Source: Rubritalea squalenifaciens DSM 18772
GTDB lineage: Bacteria; Verrucomicrobiota; Verrucomicrobiia; Verrucomicrobiales; Akkermansiaceae
Assembly: GCF_900141815.1 (NCBI RefSeq)
Contig: NZ_FQYR01000004.1
Location: 186,001-250,000 of the forward strand
Direction: 5' to 3'
Length of the DNA: 64,000 nt
Position 1 is the stretch's first letter; the number at the start of each line of letters is the position of its first letter. The translations under genes were made by a program, and so were the position numbers. Positions 49,863 through 61,893 of this stretch are shown here, piece after piece. The notes beneath the pieces are model-generated. The model worked only from the letters and a program-made list of their open reading frames with translations, made no database searches and was not told the DNA's origin.

Positions 49863-50912
49863 ATGATTCAAACATCACAAGAATTAGCAGAATATTTGGA
49901 TAACTGTCAGGGTGACTTTCGTGGCTTGGATACGGAGGCTGATAGTTTGCATCGATATCACGAGAAATTGTGTCTTCTGCAGTTCACTGATGGGGAGAAT
50001 CACGCCTTGATCGATCCATTGGCCATCGAAGATCTCAGTCCACTGACAAAGTTTCTGGAGACTGCGAGTATCTGGATGCATGGTGCGGACTACGATATCG
50101 TCATGATGCGCCGTGATCTGGGAGTTGTGCCTCCTGTAATCTGGGATACCCAGATAGCGGCGCGCTTGCTCGGGGTTCGCCAGTTCGGTTACGCGAACTT
50201 GGTTCAGCACTATCTGGATATCGAGCTTTCCAAGGCCTCTCAGAAAGCTGACTGGTCTCAGCGTCCGCTGACGGAGAAGATGGAGCAGTATGCGATCAAT
50301 GATGTCAGGTATCTGAAGCCTATGGCGGAGATCATGATCGCATCTCTCAAGGAGAAGGGGCGCTATGAGTGGTTCGTAGAGAGTTGTGATAATGCCCGTG
50401 AAAAGGTTCTGGAGAGACCACAGAGTAAGGAGGATCCGTGGAGGATTTCTGGTTCTGGGAAGATGAACCCTAAGGGGCTGGCATATCTACGTGCTCTCTG
50501 GTACTGGCGTGATACTGAGGCTGCTGAGTGGGATAGACCATCGTTTATGGTGTGCGGCAACAAGCAATTGATTGCTTGGGTGAATCAGGTTCTCAAAGGG
50601 CAGACTCCGGAATTGCCCAAGCATTTCCGATCCCAGCGCAGAAAGAATTTCTTCAAGGCGATTACTGAGGTGCAGGAATTGCCAGACAACAAGTTGCCGC
50701 AGCGCAAAAAGGCGGGTCCTAAGCGTATCAAAGATGATGGTTTTGATGATCGAGTGAATGTGCTGATGGAGAAAAGGGATGCTGTTGCGGCTGAGTTGGA
50801 CATTGATTCTTCCCTGATTATTGCACGTGCTGTGATTGAATCCTTGGCTGCGAACGAGGTTGGGCCTGAAGAGGTTTTGATGAAGTGGCAGGTGGAGCTT
50901 CTGGGACTCTAG
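49863..50912 (+). CDS. Ribonuclease D family 3'-5' exoribonuclease
   Basis: 349 residues. The DEDDy exonuclease core shows DFRGLDTEADSLHRYHEKLCLLQ (Asp/Glu motif I), IWMHGADYDIVMMRRD (motif II) and QYAINDVRYLKPMAEIM (motif III with catalytic Tyr). An HRDC-like domain (about residues 205-290: GSGKMNPKGLAYLRALWYWRDTEAAEWDRPSF) follows, as in RNase D. It would trim tRNA and other RNA 3' ends. Neighbours rho upstream and gyrB downstream are separate transcripts or a long operon; 37 bp separate it from rho. Confidence 0.92.
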   Translation: MIQTSQELAEYLDNCQGDFRGLDTEADSLHRYHEKLCLLQFTDGENHALIDPLAIEDLSPLTKFLETASIWMHGADYDIVMMRRDLGVVPPVIWDTQIAARLLGVRQFGYANLVQHYLDIELSKASQKADWSQRPLTEKMEQYAINDVRYLKPMAEIMIASLKEKGRYEWFVESCDNAREKVLERPQSKEDPWRISGSGKMNPKGLAYLRALWYWRDTEAAEWDRPSFMVCGNKQLIAWVNQVLKGQTPELPKHFRSQRRKNFFKAITEVQELPDNKLPQRKKAGPKRIKDDGFDDRVNVLMEKRDAVAAELDIDSSLIIARAVIESLAANEVGPEEVLMKWQVELLGL

Positions 50913-50939
50913 TTGGATTTATCTAACGTTCTTATATAG

Positions 50940-53627
<2,688 letters not shown>

Positions 53628-53652
53628 CCCTTTAACCTAATTTCCTATAATC

Positions 53653-56286
53653 ATGTCTGACGCAATTAGACCGATTAACGTGGCAGATGAGATGTCCAAG
53701 TCATTCTTGGATTACTCGATGTCAGTAATCATTTCCCGTGCCTTGCCGGATGCGAGGGACGGACTCAAACCTTCGCAAAGACGCTTGCTCTATGCGATGC
53801 ACCACGACCTTAGTTTGTCTCCGAGTAAGGCGCACTTGAAGTGTGCGCGTATCGTAGGTGACACGATGGGTAAATATCACCCACACGGTGATGGTGCCAT
53901 CTATCCGACTCTAGTGAACATGGCCCAGCCATGGACCATGCGTGAAACGTTGGTGGACGGGCAAGGTAACTTCGGTTCCGTGGAGGGTGATGCTCCCGCG
54001 GCGATGCGATACACTGAGGCCCGCCTGACTCATATGGGTACAGCGATGATGACCGACCTTGAAAAGGAGACGGTCGACCTCGTGGCAACCTACGATGAAA
54101 CTCGTGATGAGCCCGTTGTTCTCCCTGCTGCCATTCCGAACCTACTGGTGAATGGTGGTACGGGTATTGCGGTGGGTATGGCTACCAACATTCCTGCCCA
54201 CAATATGGGCGAGGTGATCGATGGTGTCTGTGCGCGCATTGATAACCCGCATATCACGATCGATGAAATGAAGGAATTCATCAAAGGGCCGGACTTCGCG
54301 TCTGCCTGTGAGATTCGTGGGTACAAGGGCATCGATAGCTATTTCCACACTGGTCGCGGCAGTATCAAAATGCGCGGTAAGATTGAAATCGAGGAAAAGG
54401 CTTCAGGTATAGCCGTGCTGACTATCACTCAGGTGCCACACGGCGTGAACCGTGCTACCCTGCAGCAGCGTATCGCCGAGCTTGTTCGTGAAAAAGTGCT
54501 TACTGATATTTCTGGTATGCGTGACCTTTCCGATGAGGAAACACGGATCGAGATCACGCTGAAACGCGACGCACGCCCGCAGGTGGTGGTGAACCAGATC
54601 TTCAAGCTCACCTCCATGGAAACTTCCTTCGGTGTGAATATGCTGGCGATCCATGAGCGCCGTCCTAAGCAGCTATCATTGATGGATGCTCTGGATGCCT
54701 TCATTGAGCACCGTCGTGATGTGGTGATCCGCCGTACACGCTACTTGCTTAAGAAGGCAGAAGCTCGTGCGGAGAACCTTGAGGCATTCTTGCTGGCGCT
54801 GGGTCATCTCGATGATTTTATAAAGATCATCCGTGATTCCAAGAACCGTGAGGAAGCTCGTGATCGTCTCAAAGCTTATGACTTCCCAGTGAAGACTGCT
54901 GAGAGTCTTGGTATCCTCATCCGTGAGCAGCCAAGTATCAAAGGCGACCGTTACATCTTCACTGACCGTCAGGTCAATGCGATCCTAGAACTCCGCCTTT
55001 ACCAGCTCACTGGTATGGAGCAGGACAAGGTTAAACTGGAATACGACAAGCTCCTTGATGAGATTAAGGATTACATCGATATTCTCGGTTCCGAGGTGCG
55101 TGTTCTAACCATCATCAAAGATGAGCTTCTTGAGATCAAAGAAAAGCACGCGACTCCACGCCGTTGCCCAATCCTTCCAGACGAAGGTGAGATCGCGATT
55201 GAAGATCTGATCGCTAATGATGGCATGATCGTGACACTGTCTAACCGCGGCTATATTAAGCGTACTCCTAGTGCCGAATACCGTGTGCAGGCACGTGGTG
55301 GTAAAGGTGTCCGCGGTATGGAGACCAAGACAAAGAATGATGAGGAGCAGGATTTCGTCGAGCACCTCTTCTCTGCTCAGGCTCATGACTACCTGATGTT
55401 CTTCACGAACACAGGCCGTGTCTATGTTGAACGTGTCTATGGTCTGCCGGAAGGTTCCCGTGCCTCCAAGGGGCGTAACATCAAGAACGTTCTCAATCTT
55501 CAGCCGGAAGAGAAAATCGCCGCCACATTGCGTCTTGAGCGTAAGACCAATGAAGAAGGTGATGATGTGACATTTGGGGAAGACAATGGCTTTGTGCTCT
55601 TCGCTACCCGTAGTGGTAAGGTGAAGAAAACTTCTCTCAGTGATTTCCGTAACTATCGTAAGGACGGCATTATCGCCATCAAGCTGGAAGAAGGTAACGA
55701 GCTCATCGACTGCCGTCTGACCAGTGGTACCAATGAGGTGATTCTCGTAACCCGTAAGGGTCTCAGCCTTCGCTTCAATGAGGAGCAGGCTCGCTCTATG
55801 GGTCGAAACACTGCTGGTGTGCAGGGGATCAAGCCTGTCGGTGATGACTATGTGGTTGGCCTTGCTCTCGTAGACGATGAAGGTACGCTGCTTGTTGCTT
55901 CCGAGAATGGTATCGGTAAGCGTTCACCATTCGGTGACTACCGTGCGCAGACTCGAGGTGGTAAGGGTATCATTACGATGAAGTGTACCGAGAAGACTGG
56001 CGATGTCGCTGGTGCGGTGATGGTGCTTCCGGGAGACGAGCTGATGCTCATGACCTCCGATGGTCAGTCTATCCGTATCCGCTGTGCTGATATTCGCGAA
56101 GCTGGTCGAAACACCCAGGGTGTGAAGCTGGTGACCATGAAAGATGGCGTGAAGCTTCAGGACATTGCCCGAGTAGTACCAGATGCCGATGAAGAAGAGG
56201 CTGACGATGCAGAGGGCACCGAAGAGGCTCCAGCTGCAACAGAAGATGGTGCCGAAAATGAGTCCCCTGAGTCTGGTGAGGAGTAA
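53653..56286 (+). CDS. gyrA: DNA gyrase subunit A
   Basis: 877 residues. The breakage-reunion domain shows YSMSVIISRALPDARDGLKP and the DNA-cleaving Tyr120 in PAAMRYTEARL. The segment corresponding to the quinolone-resistance region reads HPHGDGAIYPTLV (residues 76-88): E. coli Ser83 and Asp87 are here Gly81 and Pro85. The GyrA box reads QARGGKGVRG, and six blade-type repeats follow. A long acidic tail (after about residue 840) is extra. Supplies negative supercoiling with gyrB directly upstream. Confidence 0.97.
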   Translation: MSDAIRPINVADEMSKSFLDYSMSVIISRALPDARDGLKPSQRRLLYAMHHDLSLSPSKAHLKCARIVGDTMGKYHPHGDGAIYPTLVNMAQPWTMRETLVDGQGNFGSVEGDAPAAMRYTEARLTHMGTAMMTDLEKETVDLVATYDETRDEPVVLPAAIPNLLVNGGTGIAVGMATNIPAHNMGEVIDGVCARIDNPHITIDEMKEFIKGPDFASACEIRGYKGIDSYFHTGRGSIKMRGKIEIEEKASGIAVLTITQVPHGVNRATLQQRIAELVREKVLTDISGMRDLSDEETRIEITLKRDARPQVVVNQIFKLTSMETSFGVNMLAIHERRPKQLSLMDALDAFIEHRRDVVIRRTRYLLKKAEARAENLEAFLLALGHLDDFIKIIRDSKNREEARDRLKAYDFPVKTAESLGILIREQPSIKGDRYIFTDRQVNAILELRLYQLTGMEQDKVKLEYDKLLDEIKDYIDILGSEVRVLTIIKDELLEIKEKHATPRRCPILPDEGEIAIEDLIANDGMIVTLSNRGYIKRTPSAEYRVQARGGKGVRGMETKTKNDEEQDFVEHLFSAQAHDYLMFFTNTGRVYVERVYGLPEGSRASKGRNIKNVLNLQPEEKIAATLRLERKTNEEGDDVTFGEDNGFVLFATRSGKVKKTSLSDFRNYRKDGIIAIKLEEGNELIDCRLTSGTNEVILVTRKGLSLRFNEEQARSMGRNTAGVQGIKPVGDDYVVGLALVDDEGTLLVASENGIGKRSPFGDYRAQTRGGKGIITMKCTEKTGDVAGAVMVLPGDELMLMTSDGQSIRIRCADIREAGRNTQGVKLVTMKDGVKLQDIARVVPDADEEEADDAEGTEEAPAATEDGAENESPESGEE

Positions 56287-56320
56287 ATACTCTGAGTTTT
56301 AGAAGCTAAACAATTCATGC

Positions 56321-56352
56321 AAGCCCTGTGGAGTAATTCCACGGGGCTTTTT
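56321..56352 (+). terminator. Intrinsic terminator of gyrBA
   Basis: AAGCCCTGTGGA pairs with TCCACGGGGCTT (one G-T wobble) around a 5-nt loop and is followed by a TTTTTGT tract. It lies 34 bp after the gyrA stop. Confidence 0.9.
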
Positions 56353-56400
56353 GTATCTTGATTATCGTCCATAGTTTGCTAGCCTCCGCTGCAGTCTATT

Positions 56401-57201
56401 ATGAATAGTTTTTCATCTTATCGCTCTGGGATATGGAGAGCCGTATTGGGCTTGAGTGCTTTGCAGTGCGCGCATGCGAACATGCTCTGGGATAAGCTGG
56501 AGAGCGAGCATCAGCATAATTTGGAGGGGCAACGTGAGTCATTTGATGATATCCGCGATCCCTACCGTGTTCCGCCAAAGGTCAAAATTGTGCTGGAGGG
56601 TCCAAATGCCTGGGAGACCTTTGATTATAGCTGGAGGCGTAATATCCCGGTGACGATATTCTGGGTAGGCGAGGATGCCTCCCAGAACAATCCGGTACAT
56701 AACCATGCCAGCTCATGGGATCCAAACTGGGTAAGAAATTTTGGAGGTGTGGACGACCCGAATCGCAGGAATGGTTACTTTCCGGCGGGGTTTGTTCCAA
56801 GGCAGAACCCATTCTATATTGCCTTGCCCTATAATGATGTGGCCAGAGGTGGTGGGCGGCACAAGCCAGAGGCTTCCCGAGTGATCCGTTGGTTCTGGCG
56901 TGCAGCCAAGGCGCCAGGTCAGTCAGTTTGCCACAACCGCTGGATTGCGATCCATTTTGGTAAGAAGGTTTGCTATGCGCAGTGGAAGGACTGTGGCCCC
57001 TTCTACACAGATGATTATAATTACGTTTTCTTGGGCAAGAGCCCCAAACCAAACCGTAATGGAAACGCCGGACTCGATATCAGCCCAGCCGTAAGAGACT
57101 TCTTAGGAGTAAAAAGTGGGCAGCAAGTCTCTTGGAAGTTTGTCGAAGTGGACCAGGTGAGGGAAGGGCCTTGGTCAGACTGGTTGCTGCCTCAGAGTTG
57201 A
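56401..57201 (+). CDS. Secreted double-psi beta-barrel-like protein
   Basis: 266 residues with an export-like start (MNSFSSYRSGIWRAVLGLSALQCAHA). The C-terminal third resembles the double-psi beta barrel of RlpA/expansin-type proteins: KVCYAQWKDCGPFYTDDYNYVFLG, then GNAGLDISPAVRDFLGVKSGQQVSWKFV, where the Asp and LDISPAVRDFLG are family-like. Such proteins bind or cleave glycan strands in the cell wall. The upstream half (Trp-rich VTIFWVGEDASQNNPVHNHASSWDPNW) is not recognised. It is a single plus-strand gene ending 2 bp before a convergent gene. Confidence 0.65.
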   Translation: MNSFSSYRSGIWRAVLGLSALQCAHANMLWDKLESEHQHNLEGQRESFDDIRDPYRVPPKVKIVLEGPNAWETFDYSWRRNIPVTIFWVGEDASQNNPVHNHASSWDPNWVRNFGGVDDPNRRNGYFPAGFVPRQNPFYIALPYNDVARGGGRHKPEASRVIRWFWRAAKAPGQSVCHNRWIAIHFGKKVCYAQWKDCGPFYTDDYNYVFLGKSPKPNRNGNAGLDISPAVRDFLGVKSGQQVSWKFVEVDQVREGPWSDWLLPQS

Positions 57202-57203
57202 TG

Positions 57204-57785
57204 CTACTTTTTGTGCTTAAGTAAGTTGTCGTTGCGGTAGATCAGCGAGAAGCGTGATTTTCCGCTTTTACGCATGGTGTCTGTAATCTCGGTATAGGTC
57301 AGCATGAGGAATAGGCCGGATACTGGCTCGATGTGATAAGAGATGGATTCTGTCAGGAAGCCATCATCGTTGTCTCGCCTTTTGGCGCTAAGTTTGAAGG
57401 GTCCGTGTCTCGCTGTTAGGGCTTTCTTGGCGTTGAGGAACTTAGCCTTCGCTTGCATGACGTTCAGCTTCGGGTCCGCATAGTGAAGTGTTACCTCGTA
57501 GAGCATGCCTTTCTCATAGCGCGCCTCGATGGAGGTAGCTTGATGCCCGGGCAGAGTGTCGGCGTTGGGGTTGGAGATGACGACGTGTCGTTTGTCTCTT
57601 TCCTTGCCGGGAAGGTTGATCGTGATGTCCAGGTCGCTCTGATCAGCCCAGTCCAGAAGTTTGGATGGGTTGTCTCCCCACTTTAAGCCGAATGGTGGTG
57701 AAAGGAGAGCCTGCGCATTCACAGAAGATGTGAAGACACAGAGAAGGGAGAGGAGAACGAGTATGATGCGGGTTTGCTTATTCAT
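57204..57785 (-). CDS. Secreted protein of unknown function at end of mre operon
   Basis: 193 residues with a signal peptide (MNKQTRIILVLLSLLCVFTSSVNA). The mature part carries PPFGLKWGDNPSKLLDWADQSDLDITINLPGK and an antiparallel beta pattern (EVTLHYADPKLNVMQAKAKFL, then LFLMLTYTEITDTM). Not recognised. Its start is 9 bp after the 108-residue gene, so it closes the likely minus-strand transcript beginning at mreB. Confidence 0.65.
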   Translation of the reverse strand: MNKQTRIILVLLSLLCVFTSSVNAQALLSPPFGLKWGDNPSKLLDWADQSDLDITINLPGKERDKRHVVISNPNADTLPGHQATSIEARYEKGMLYEVTLHYADPKLNVMQAKAKFLNAKKALTARHGPFKLSAKRRDNDDGFLTESISYHIEPVSGLFLMLTYTEITDTMRKSGKSRFSLIYRNDNLLKHKK

Positions 57786-57794
57786 AGGTTCAGA

Positions 57795-58121
57795 TCAGCT
57801 CTTTCTGCTGAAGAGTTCCATGTAAGGGCGTGCCAAAGCGACAAGGAATTTCCAGATGAGAAATACGATCCCGAAGACAATGCCTAAGGCAACCACAAAG
57901 ACCCCGACAATGGCCCACAGCGGCCACCAGGCCTTTTTGAAAAAGCGGGCTGTTTTCGGGTTAGCGGCAAGCTGCAGCATCTTCAGGGTGATGCGTGTGC
58001 GCAGGTTCATCTTCGGCATGGAAGCTTGTTCCTGCTCTGGCGCGGCTTGCTTTTTGGTCTTTGTTTTGCCTGTGGAGGTGACGACTTCGTCTACCTCCAC
58101 TTCGATGACTTCGGGATCCAT
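57795..58121 (-). CDS. Small membrane protein of unknown function, downstream of rng
   Basis: 108 residues with an acidic/Lys-rich N-terminal part (EVIEVEVDEVVTSTGKTKTKKQ) and a C-terminal hydrophobic helix (ALWAIVGVFVVALGIVFGIVFLIW). A single-pass inner-membrane protein with most of its length in the cytoplasm, unrecognised. It starts 7 bp after rng and belongs to the same transcript. A role in anchoring RNase G or cell-shape proteins cannot be excluded. Confidence 0.55.
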   Translation of the reverse strand: MDPEVIEVEVDEVVTSTGKTKTKKQAAPEQEQASMPKMNLRTRITLKMLQLAANPKTARFFKKAWWPLWAIVGVFVVALGIVFGIVFLIWKFLVALARPYMELFSRKS

Positions 58122-58128
58122 TATTTAC

Positions 58129-59721
58129 CTATGCTGTCTGGAAGATGGTCTTCTCGGTTGCCGCATCAATGATCAGGAAGCGCTCACGGTGCATGCCTGA
58201 GTCTGTGCGGAAGATGAGACGTCCCTTGTGGCTGCGCTCCAGTTCCATGAGGATTTTGGAGTCCTCTTTCTTGAAGCGGTTCAGGACGTCCGGGTTCACC
58301 ACGATGACGAGGTCGCCGAGGTTCGTGTCCTGATTTCTCTGGATTACTGTATTCAGCTGTCGCTGAATCTCAACTGACATTGTGAAAACAGTTTTCACGC
58401 GGCCGCGGCCTTGGCAGTACGGGCATGGCTCGTACATCGTGTCACGCAGTGATTCATTGAGGCGCTGACGTGTCATTTCCATCAAGCCGATCGGCGAGAT
58501 CTGCATGACCTGAGTCTTGGCTTTGTCACGCTTGAGGCGCTCTTTCATTGCGCGGTAGACGGTCTGCTGGTCACGTCTGTGACGCATGTCGATGAAGTCG
58601 ACTACTACGAGACCACCGATGTTGCGGAGGCGGAGTTGACGGGCAACTTCCTCAGCAGCTTCGATGTTTGTCTGGAGAATCATCTTGTCGACATCCTTGG
58701 CGCCTTTGTTTCGGCCGGTGTTTACGTCTACAGCGATGAGGGCTTCAGTCTCGTCGATGACAAGATATCCGCCGCATGGCAGCCAGACCTGACGGTGGAA
58801 GGCCTCGTCAATTTGCTTCTGTACACCGATCTTGTTGAAGATGGACTGACGGCTAGGGAAGTAGTGGATGCGTCTCTTGGCGCGGCGTGAGATGCGGCCT
58901 GCAACATCACGCATGAACTCTGTGGTCTCCAGGTCGTCACAGATGACTTGGTCTACTTCGTCGGTAAGGAAATCACGTGCAGTGCGCTCAATGAGGCCAG
59001 GCTCCTGGAAGGTGATGACTGGTGCGGGCTTGGAGTCACGTTTACGTTCTACCTCGGCCCATTGCTCAAGCAGCATGGCAAGGTCGCGGACGAAATGGCG
59101 TGCACGTTGTCCTTGAGCCACGGTACGCATGATGATGCCCATTCCATCCGGAACTTTAAGCTTCTGCATGATGCGGCGCAGGCGTTGGCGCTCCTTCGGG
59201 TCATCTACCTTACGTGAAATACCGAACTGCTCGGAGAACGGCATCAGGACGAGATAGCGCCCGGCCAAAGAGATGTTGGTGGTTACGCGTGGGCCTTTGT
59301 TCCCGATTGGTCCCTTGGAGACCTGGATCATGATTTCGGATCCAATCGGGTAGATGCTAGGAATATCCTTGGAGGTGATTTTCTTCTGCTGCTTCTTTGG
59401 CTTGTTTTCACGCTGGATTTCTTCCAATCCGCTATCTAGGGCGGCAGGGATGGCATCCCAGAAGTGGAGGAAGGCGTTTTTCTCCATACCGATGTCTACG
59501 AACATGGCCTTGAGGCCGGGTTCGATGTTTTTGACTGTGCCTTTGAAAATGCCGCCAACGATATTGGCATCACCTTCTCGCTCGACGTTGTATTCTTCTA
59601 GACTTCCGTTTTCGATGAGGGCGACACGACGTTCCAGCTTTTCAGCATTGATTACGAGCGTGACGCCTTGATTCGGATCCGGCTCGCCAAAGCCTAAAGC
59701 TTTTTTAATACGACTGATCAT
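58129..59721 (-). CDS. rng: RNase E/G family endoribonuclease
   Basis: 530 residues, RNase G length rather than RNase E. An S1-type region (EGDANIVGGIFKGTVKNIEPGLKAMFVDIGMEKNAFLHFWD) is followed by the catalytic domain, with the metal-binding Asp residues in ALIAVDVNTGRNKG and GGLVVVDFIDMRHRRDQ, and the zinc-link CPYCQGRG that joins subunits. The C-terminus ends shortly after the catalytic domain, without the E. coli scaffold tail. It follows mrdA by 42 bp, the mreBCD-rng arrangement known from other bacteria. Confidence 0.95.
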   Translation of the reverse strand: MISRIKKALGFGEPDPNQGVTLVINAEKLERRVALIENGSLEEYNVEREGDANIVGGIFKGTVKNIEPGLKAMFVDIGMEKNAFLHFWDAIPAALDSGLEEIQRENKPKKQQKKITSKDIPSIYPIGSEIMIQVSKGPIGNKGPRVTTNISLAGRYLVLMPFSEQFGISRKVDDPKERQRLRRIMQKLKVPDGMGIIMRTVAQGQRARHFVRDLAMLLEQWAEVERKRDSKPAPVITFQEPGLIERTARDFLTDEVDQVICDDLETTEFMRDVAGRISRRAKRRIHYFPSRQSIFNKIGVQKQIDEAFHRQVWLPCGGYLVIDETEALIAVDVNTGRNKGAKDVDKMILQTNIEAAEEVARQLRLRNIGGLVVVDFIDMRHRRDQQTVYRAMKERLKRDKAKTQVMQISPIGLMEMTRQRLNESLRDTMYEPCPYCQGRGRVKTVFTMSVEIQRQLNTVIQRNQDTNLGDLVIVVNPDVLNRFKKEDSKILMELERSHKGRLIFRTDSGMHRERFLIIDAATEKTIFQTA

Positions 59722-59763
59722 GTAGTTTGATAAGTTAAGTTGTGTAGATTGTTTTGTTAGAAA

Positions 59764-61866
59764 TTATTCTTGGACGGGAATGGCTCGTGGAATCACGGAT
59801 CCACGCTGGTCCACTTCGGGTTTGATTGTGGGGTTAGGTAGATTTTCTGGTACTTCAGGTTCTGGTTTAACGATGACAATCGAAGAGGCTTCGTCGCCAG
59901 TTTCTCCGTTGTCAGAGAATGTGGCTGCCAGTTGGTTGTCATCTGGGAGTGAAATGGCATCGATGATATCGAGGTTGCCTTGGTAGGGGGAAAGCTTTGC
60001 GAGGGGGAGTTTGTGTCCTTCTTCTTGTGCGAAGAGTCCTGTTAGGATGAGCTTGACTAGAGGGCCTGCTACGGCGCCGCCACTTGATCCGCGTTTTACG
60101 GCGACTACGACTACGTAGCGTGGTGAGTCGTACGGTGCAAAGGCGACAGTCCAGGCCACGTGAGTTTTGATGCCCAAGTCGACAGTCTGTGCAGTACCTG
60201 TTTTAGCGCCAATGACGATGTCTGCTAGAGAGGCTCGTCGCGCTGTTCCGCCTACTTTGTTGGCGGCGAGTCGCATGCCAGTCCTGATAGTTTCCAGATG
60301 AGTTGGGTCGAGCCCTTCTTTGAGAAGATCTGCTTTGAGCTTGGCTCTGTCAGCAATTTGGACTCCGAGTGTAGGGTGGGTGACGCTGCGTACGATGCGT
60401 GGCTGGTAAAACCTTCCGCCATTGGCGACCGCGCTGATGATGCTGGCCATCTGCAGAGGAGTCGCTTCACTATCACCTTGGCCAATGGATAGCATGCCGG
60501 TGAAGGCCGGAGTCATGCTCTTATCCCTGAATCGGCGTTGCCATTCGATACTTCCGGGCAGGATCCCGGGAGATTCGTTCGGGAGTCGGATGCCGGTGGT
60601 TTTGCCGAGTCCCAGGTTTTGGAAGGTTTCTACCATTTTTTCAGGGCCCATGGTGTTGGCCATCTTCATGAAGTATGGATTGCAGGAGCGCTGAATAGCT
60701 TCAGCCAGCCCGAGGTTGCCGTGGCCGTATGTCTTCCAGCAGCGGATCTTGGCTTTGCCGTATGCAGTATAACCAATGCAGTTGCAGTAGGCACCGTGCT
60801 GGCCATTGAGGCAGCCGGCAATCGCTGTAGGGATTTTAAAGGTGGAGCCGGGAGGGAAGTTGCTGATCGCACGGTTGAGGAAGGGTGCTCCCTTGTTTGA
60901 TCGGTAATTCTGGTACTTCTCTGTCGTGATTGCCGGAATAAAATCATTAGGGTCGAAATCTGGCACGGAGGCCATGGCCAGTACTTCTCCGGTGCGGGGA
61001 TCCATGACGACTGCGGCGGCGCGACCTGCGCGTCTGAGTACAGACTCTGTCAGGTACTGAACACGTGCGTCGATGGTGAGAGCGACTTCGGAGCCCGGTC
61101 CTGGTCTCATGTAGTCGACATCACGTAGAGTTTTCCCCTTTTCATCCTTGAGAATGGTGCGAATGCCTTCGCTGCCTCTGAGATATTGGTCCAGGGTGGC
61201 TTCAATGCCTTCGATGCCTCTGGCGTCGCCAATGTAGTGTTTGAACTCAGGAGGGACATCTCCCTTTTCCCATTGCTTGAGGAAGCCGACTACATGGGAG
61301 CCTAGAGCTCCGAACGGGTAGACTCGGCGTGGCGCGACACGTACATAGACACCTGGTAGTTCCAGGTTGTGTTCTGCGAAATGGGCAAATTGTTCGTAGG
61401 TGAGATCGTCACGGAAGACATAGGGGACTAATCCTCCATGGGTCTTGTAGTGGGCGCTGAGCGCACGCGCGCTGTAGCTTGTGTCCAGGCCATGGACGGC
61501 GAGTCTGGGTCGAACCCACTCGTTGATGATCGCCACGATGTCTTTTTTTTCCTCGGGCGTGTCCTCTTCTTCCTCGGTCTTTTCAGATTTACTGTGCTCG
61601 AGGTAGTCGCGGTGAATTTCCTCAAGGTCGAAGACGACCTGATAATCGATGAGGTTCTTGGCGAGGGTGACTCCATTCCTATCGGTGATTTCACCGCGTA
61701 CGCCGGGTTCGCGGATGCGTACTTCGTAGTTGTCAGGCATTAGCTCCCGGAACTCTTCCTGGCGCTCGATCTGAACTTCATAGAGCTTTGTTAGCAGTAC
61801 GCCACAGCCGACCAGCACCAACAAGGTGAGGAGGTAGAGGCGGTATCTGTAACGTGGTTGCTTCAT
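59764..61866 (-). CDS. mrdA: Penicillin-binding protein 2 (transpeptidase)
   Basis: Cross-links peptidoglycan for cell elongation. 700 residues. A short cytoplasmic basic tail and transmembrane helix (about 11-27) precede the dimerization domain (GVRGEITDRNGVTLAKN), then the transpeptidase: STFK active-site at 341-344, SCN at 394-396 and KTGT at 555-558. The Pro-rich C-terminal tail ends in IPVQE. A Cys-rich loop (CNC then RCW, about 361-377) between STFK and SCN is present. Third-to-last of the mre genes; 27 bp after mreD. Confidence 0.95.
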   Translation of the reverse strand: MKQPRYRYRLYLLTLLVLVGCGVLLTKLYEVQIERQEEFRELMPDNYEVRIREPGVRGEITDRNGVTLAKNLIDYQVVFDLEEIHRDYLEHSKSEKTEEEEDTPEEKKDIVAIINEWVRPRLAVHGLDTSYSARALSAHYKTHGGLVPYVFRDDLTYEQFAHFAEHNLELPGVYVRVAPRRVYPFGALGSHVVGFLKQWEKGDVPPEFKHYIGDARGIEGIEATLDQYLRGSEGIRTILKDEKGKTLRDVDYMRPGPGSEVALTIDARVQYLTESVLRRAGRAAAVVMDPRTGEVLAMASVPDFDPNDFIPAITTEKYQNYRSNKGAPFLNRAISNFPPGSTFKIPTAIAGCLNGQHGAYCNCIGYTAYGKAKIRCWKTYGHGNLGLAEAIQRSCNPYFMKMANTMGPEKMVETFQNLGLGKTTGIRLPNESPGILPGSIEWQRRFRDKSMTPAFTGMLSIGQGDSEATPLQMASIISAVANGGRFYQPRIVRSVTHPTLGVQIADRAKLKADLLKEGLDPTHLETIRTGMRLAANKVGGTARRASLADIVIGAKTGTAQTVDLGIKTHVAWTVAFAPYDSPRYVVVVAVKRGSSGGAVAGPLVKLILTGLFAQEEGHKLPLAKLSPYQGNLDIIDAISLPDDNQLAATFSDNGETGDEASSIVIVKPEPEVPENLPNPTIKPEVDQRGSVIPRAIPVQE

Positions 61867-61893
61867 GAAAAAATATCTTAGATCAAAAATTTG

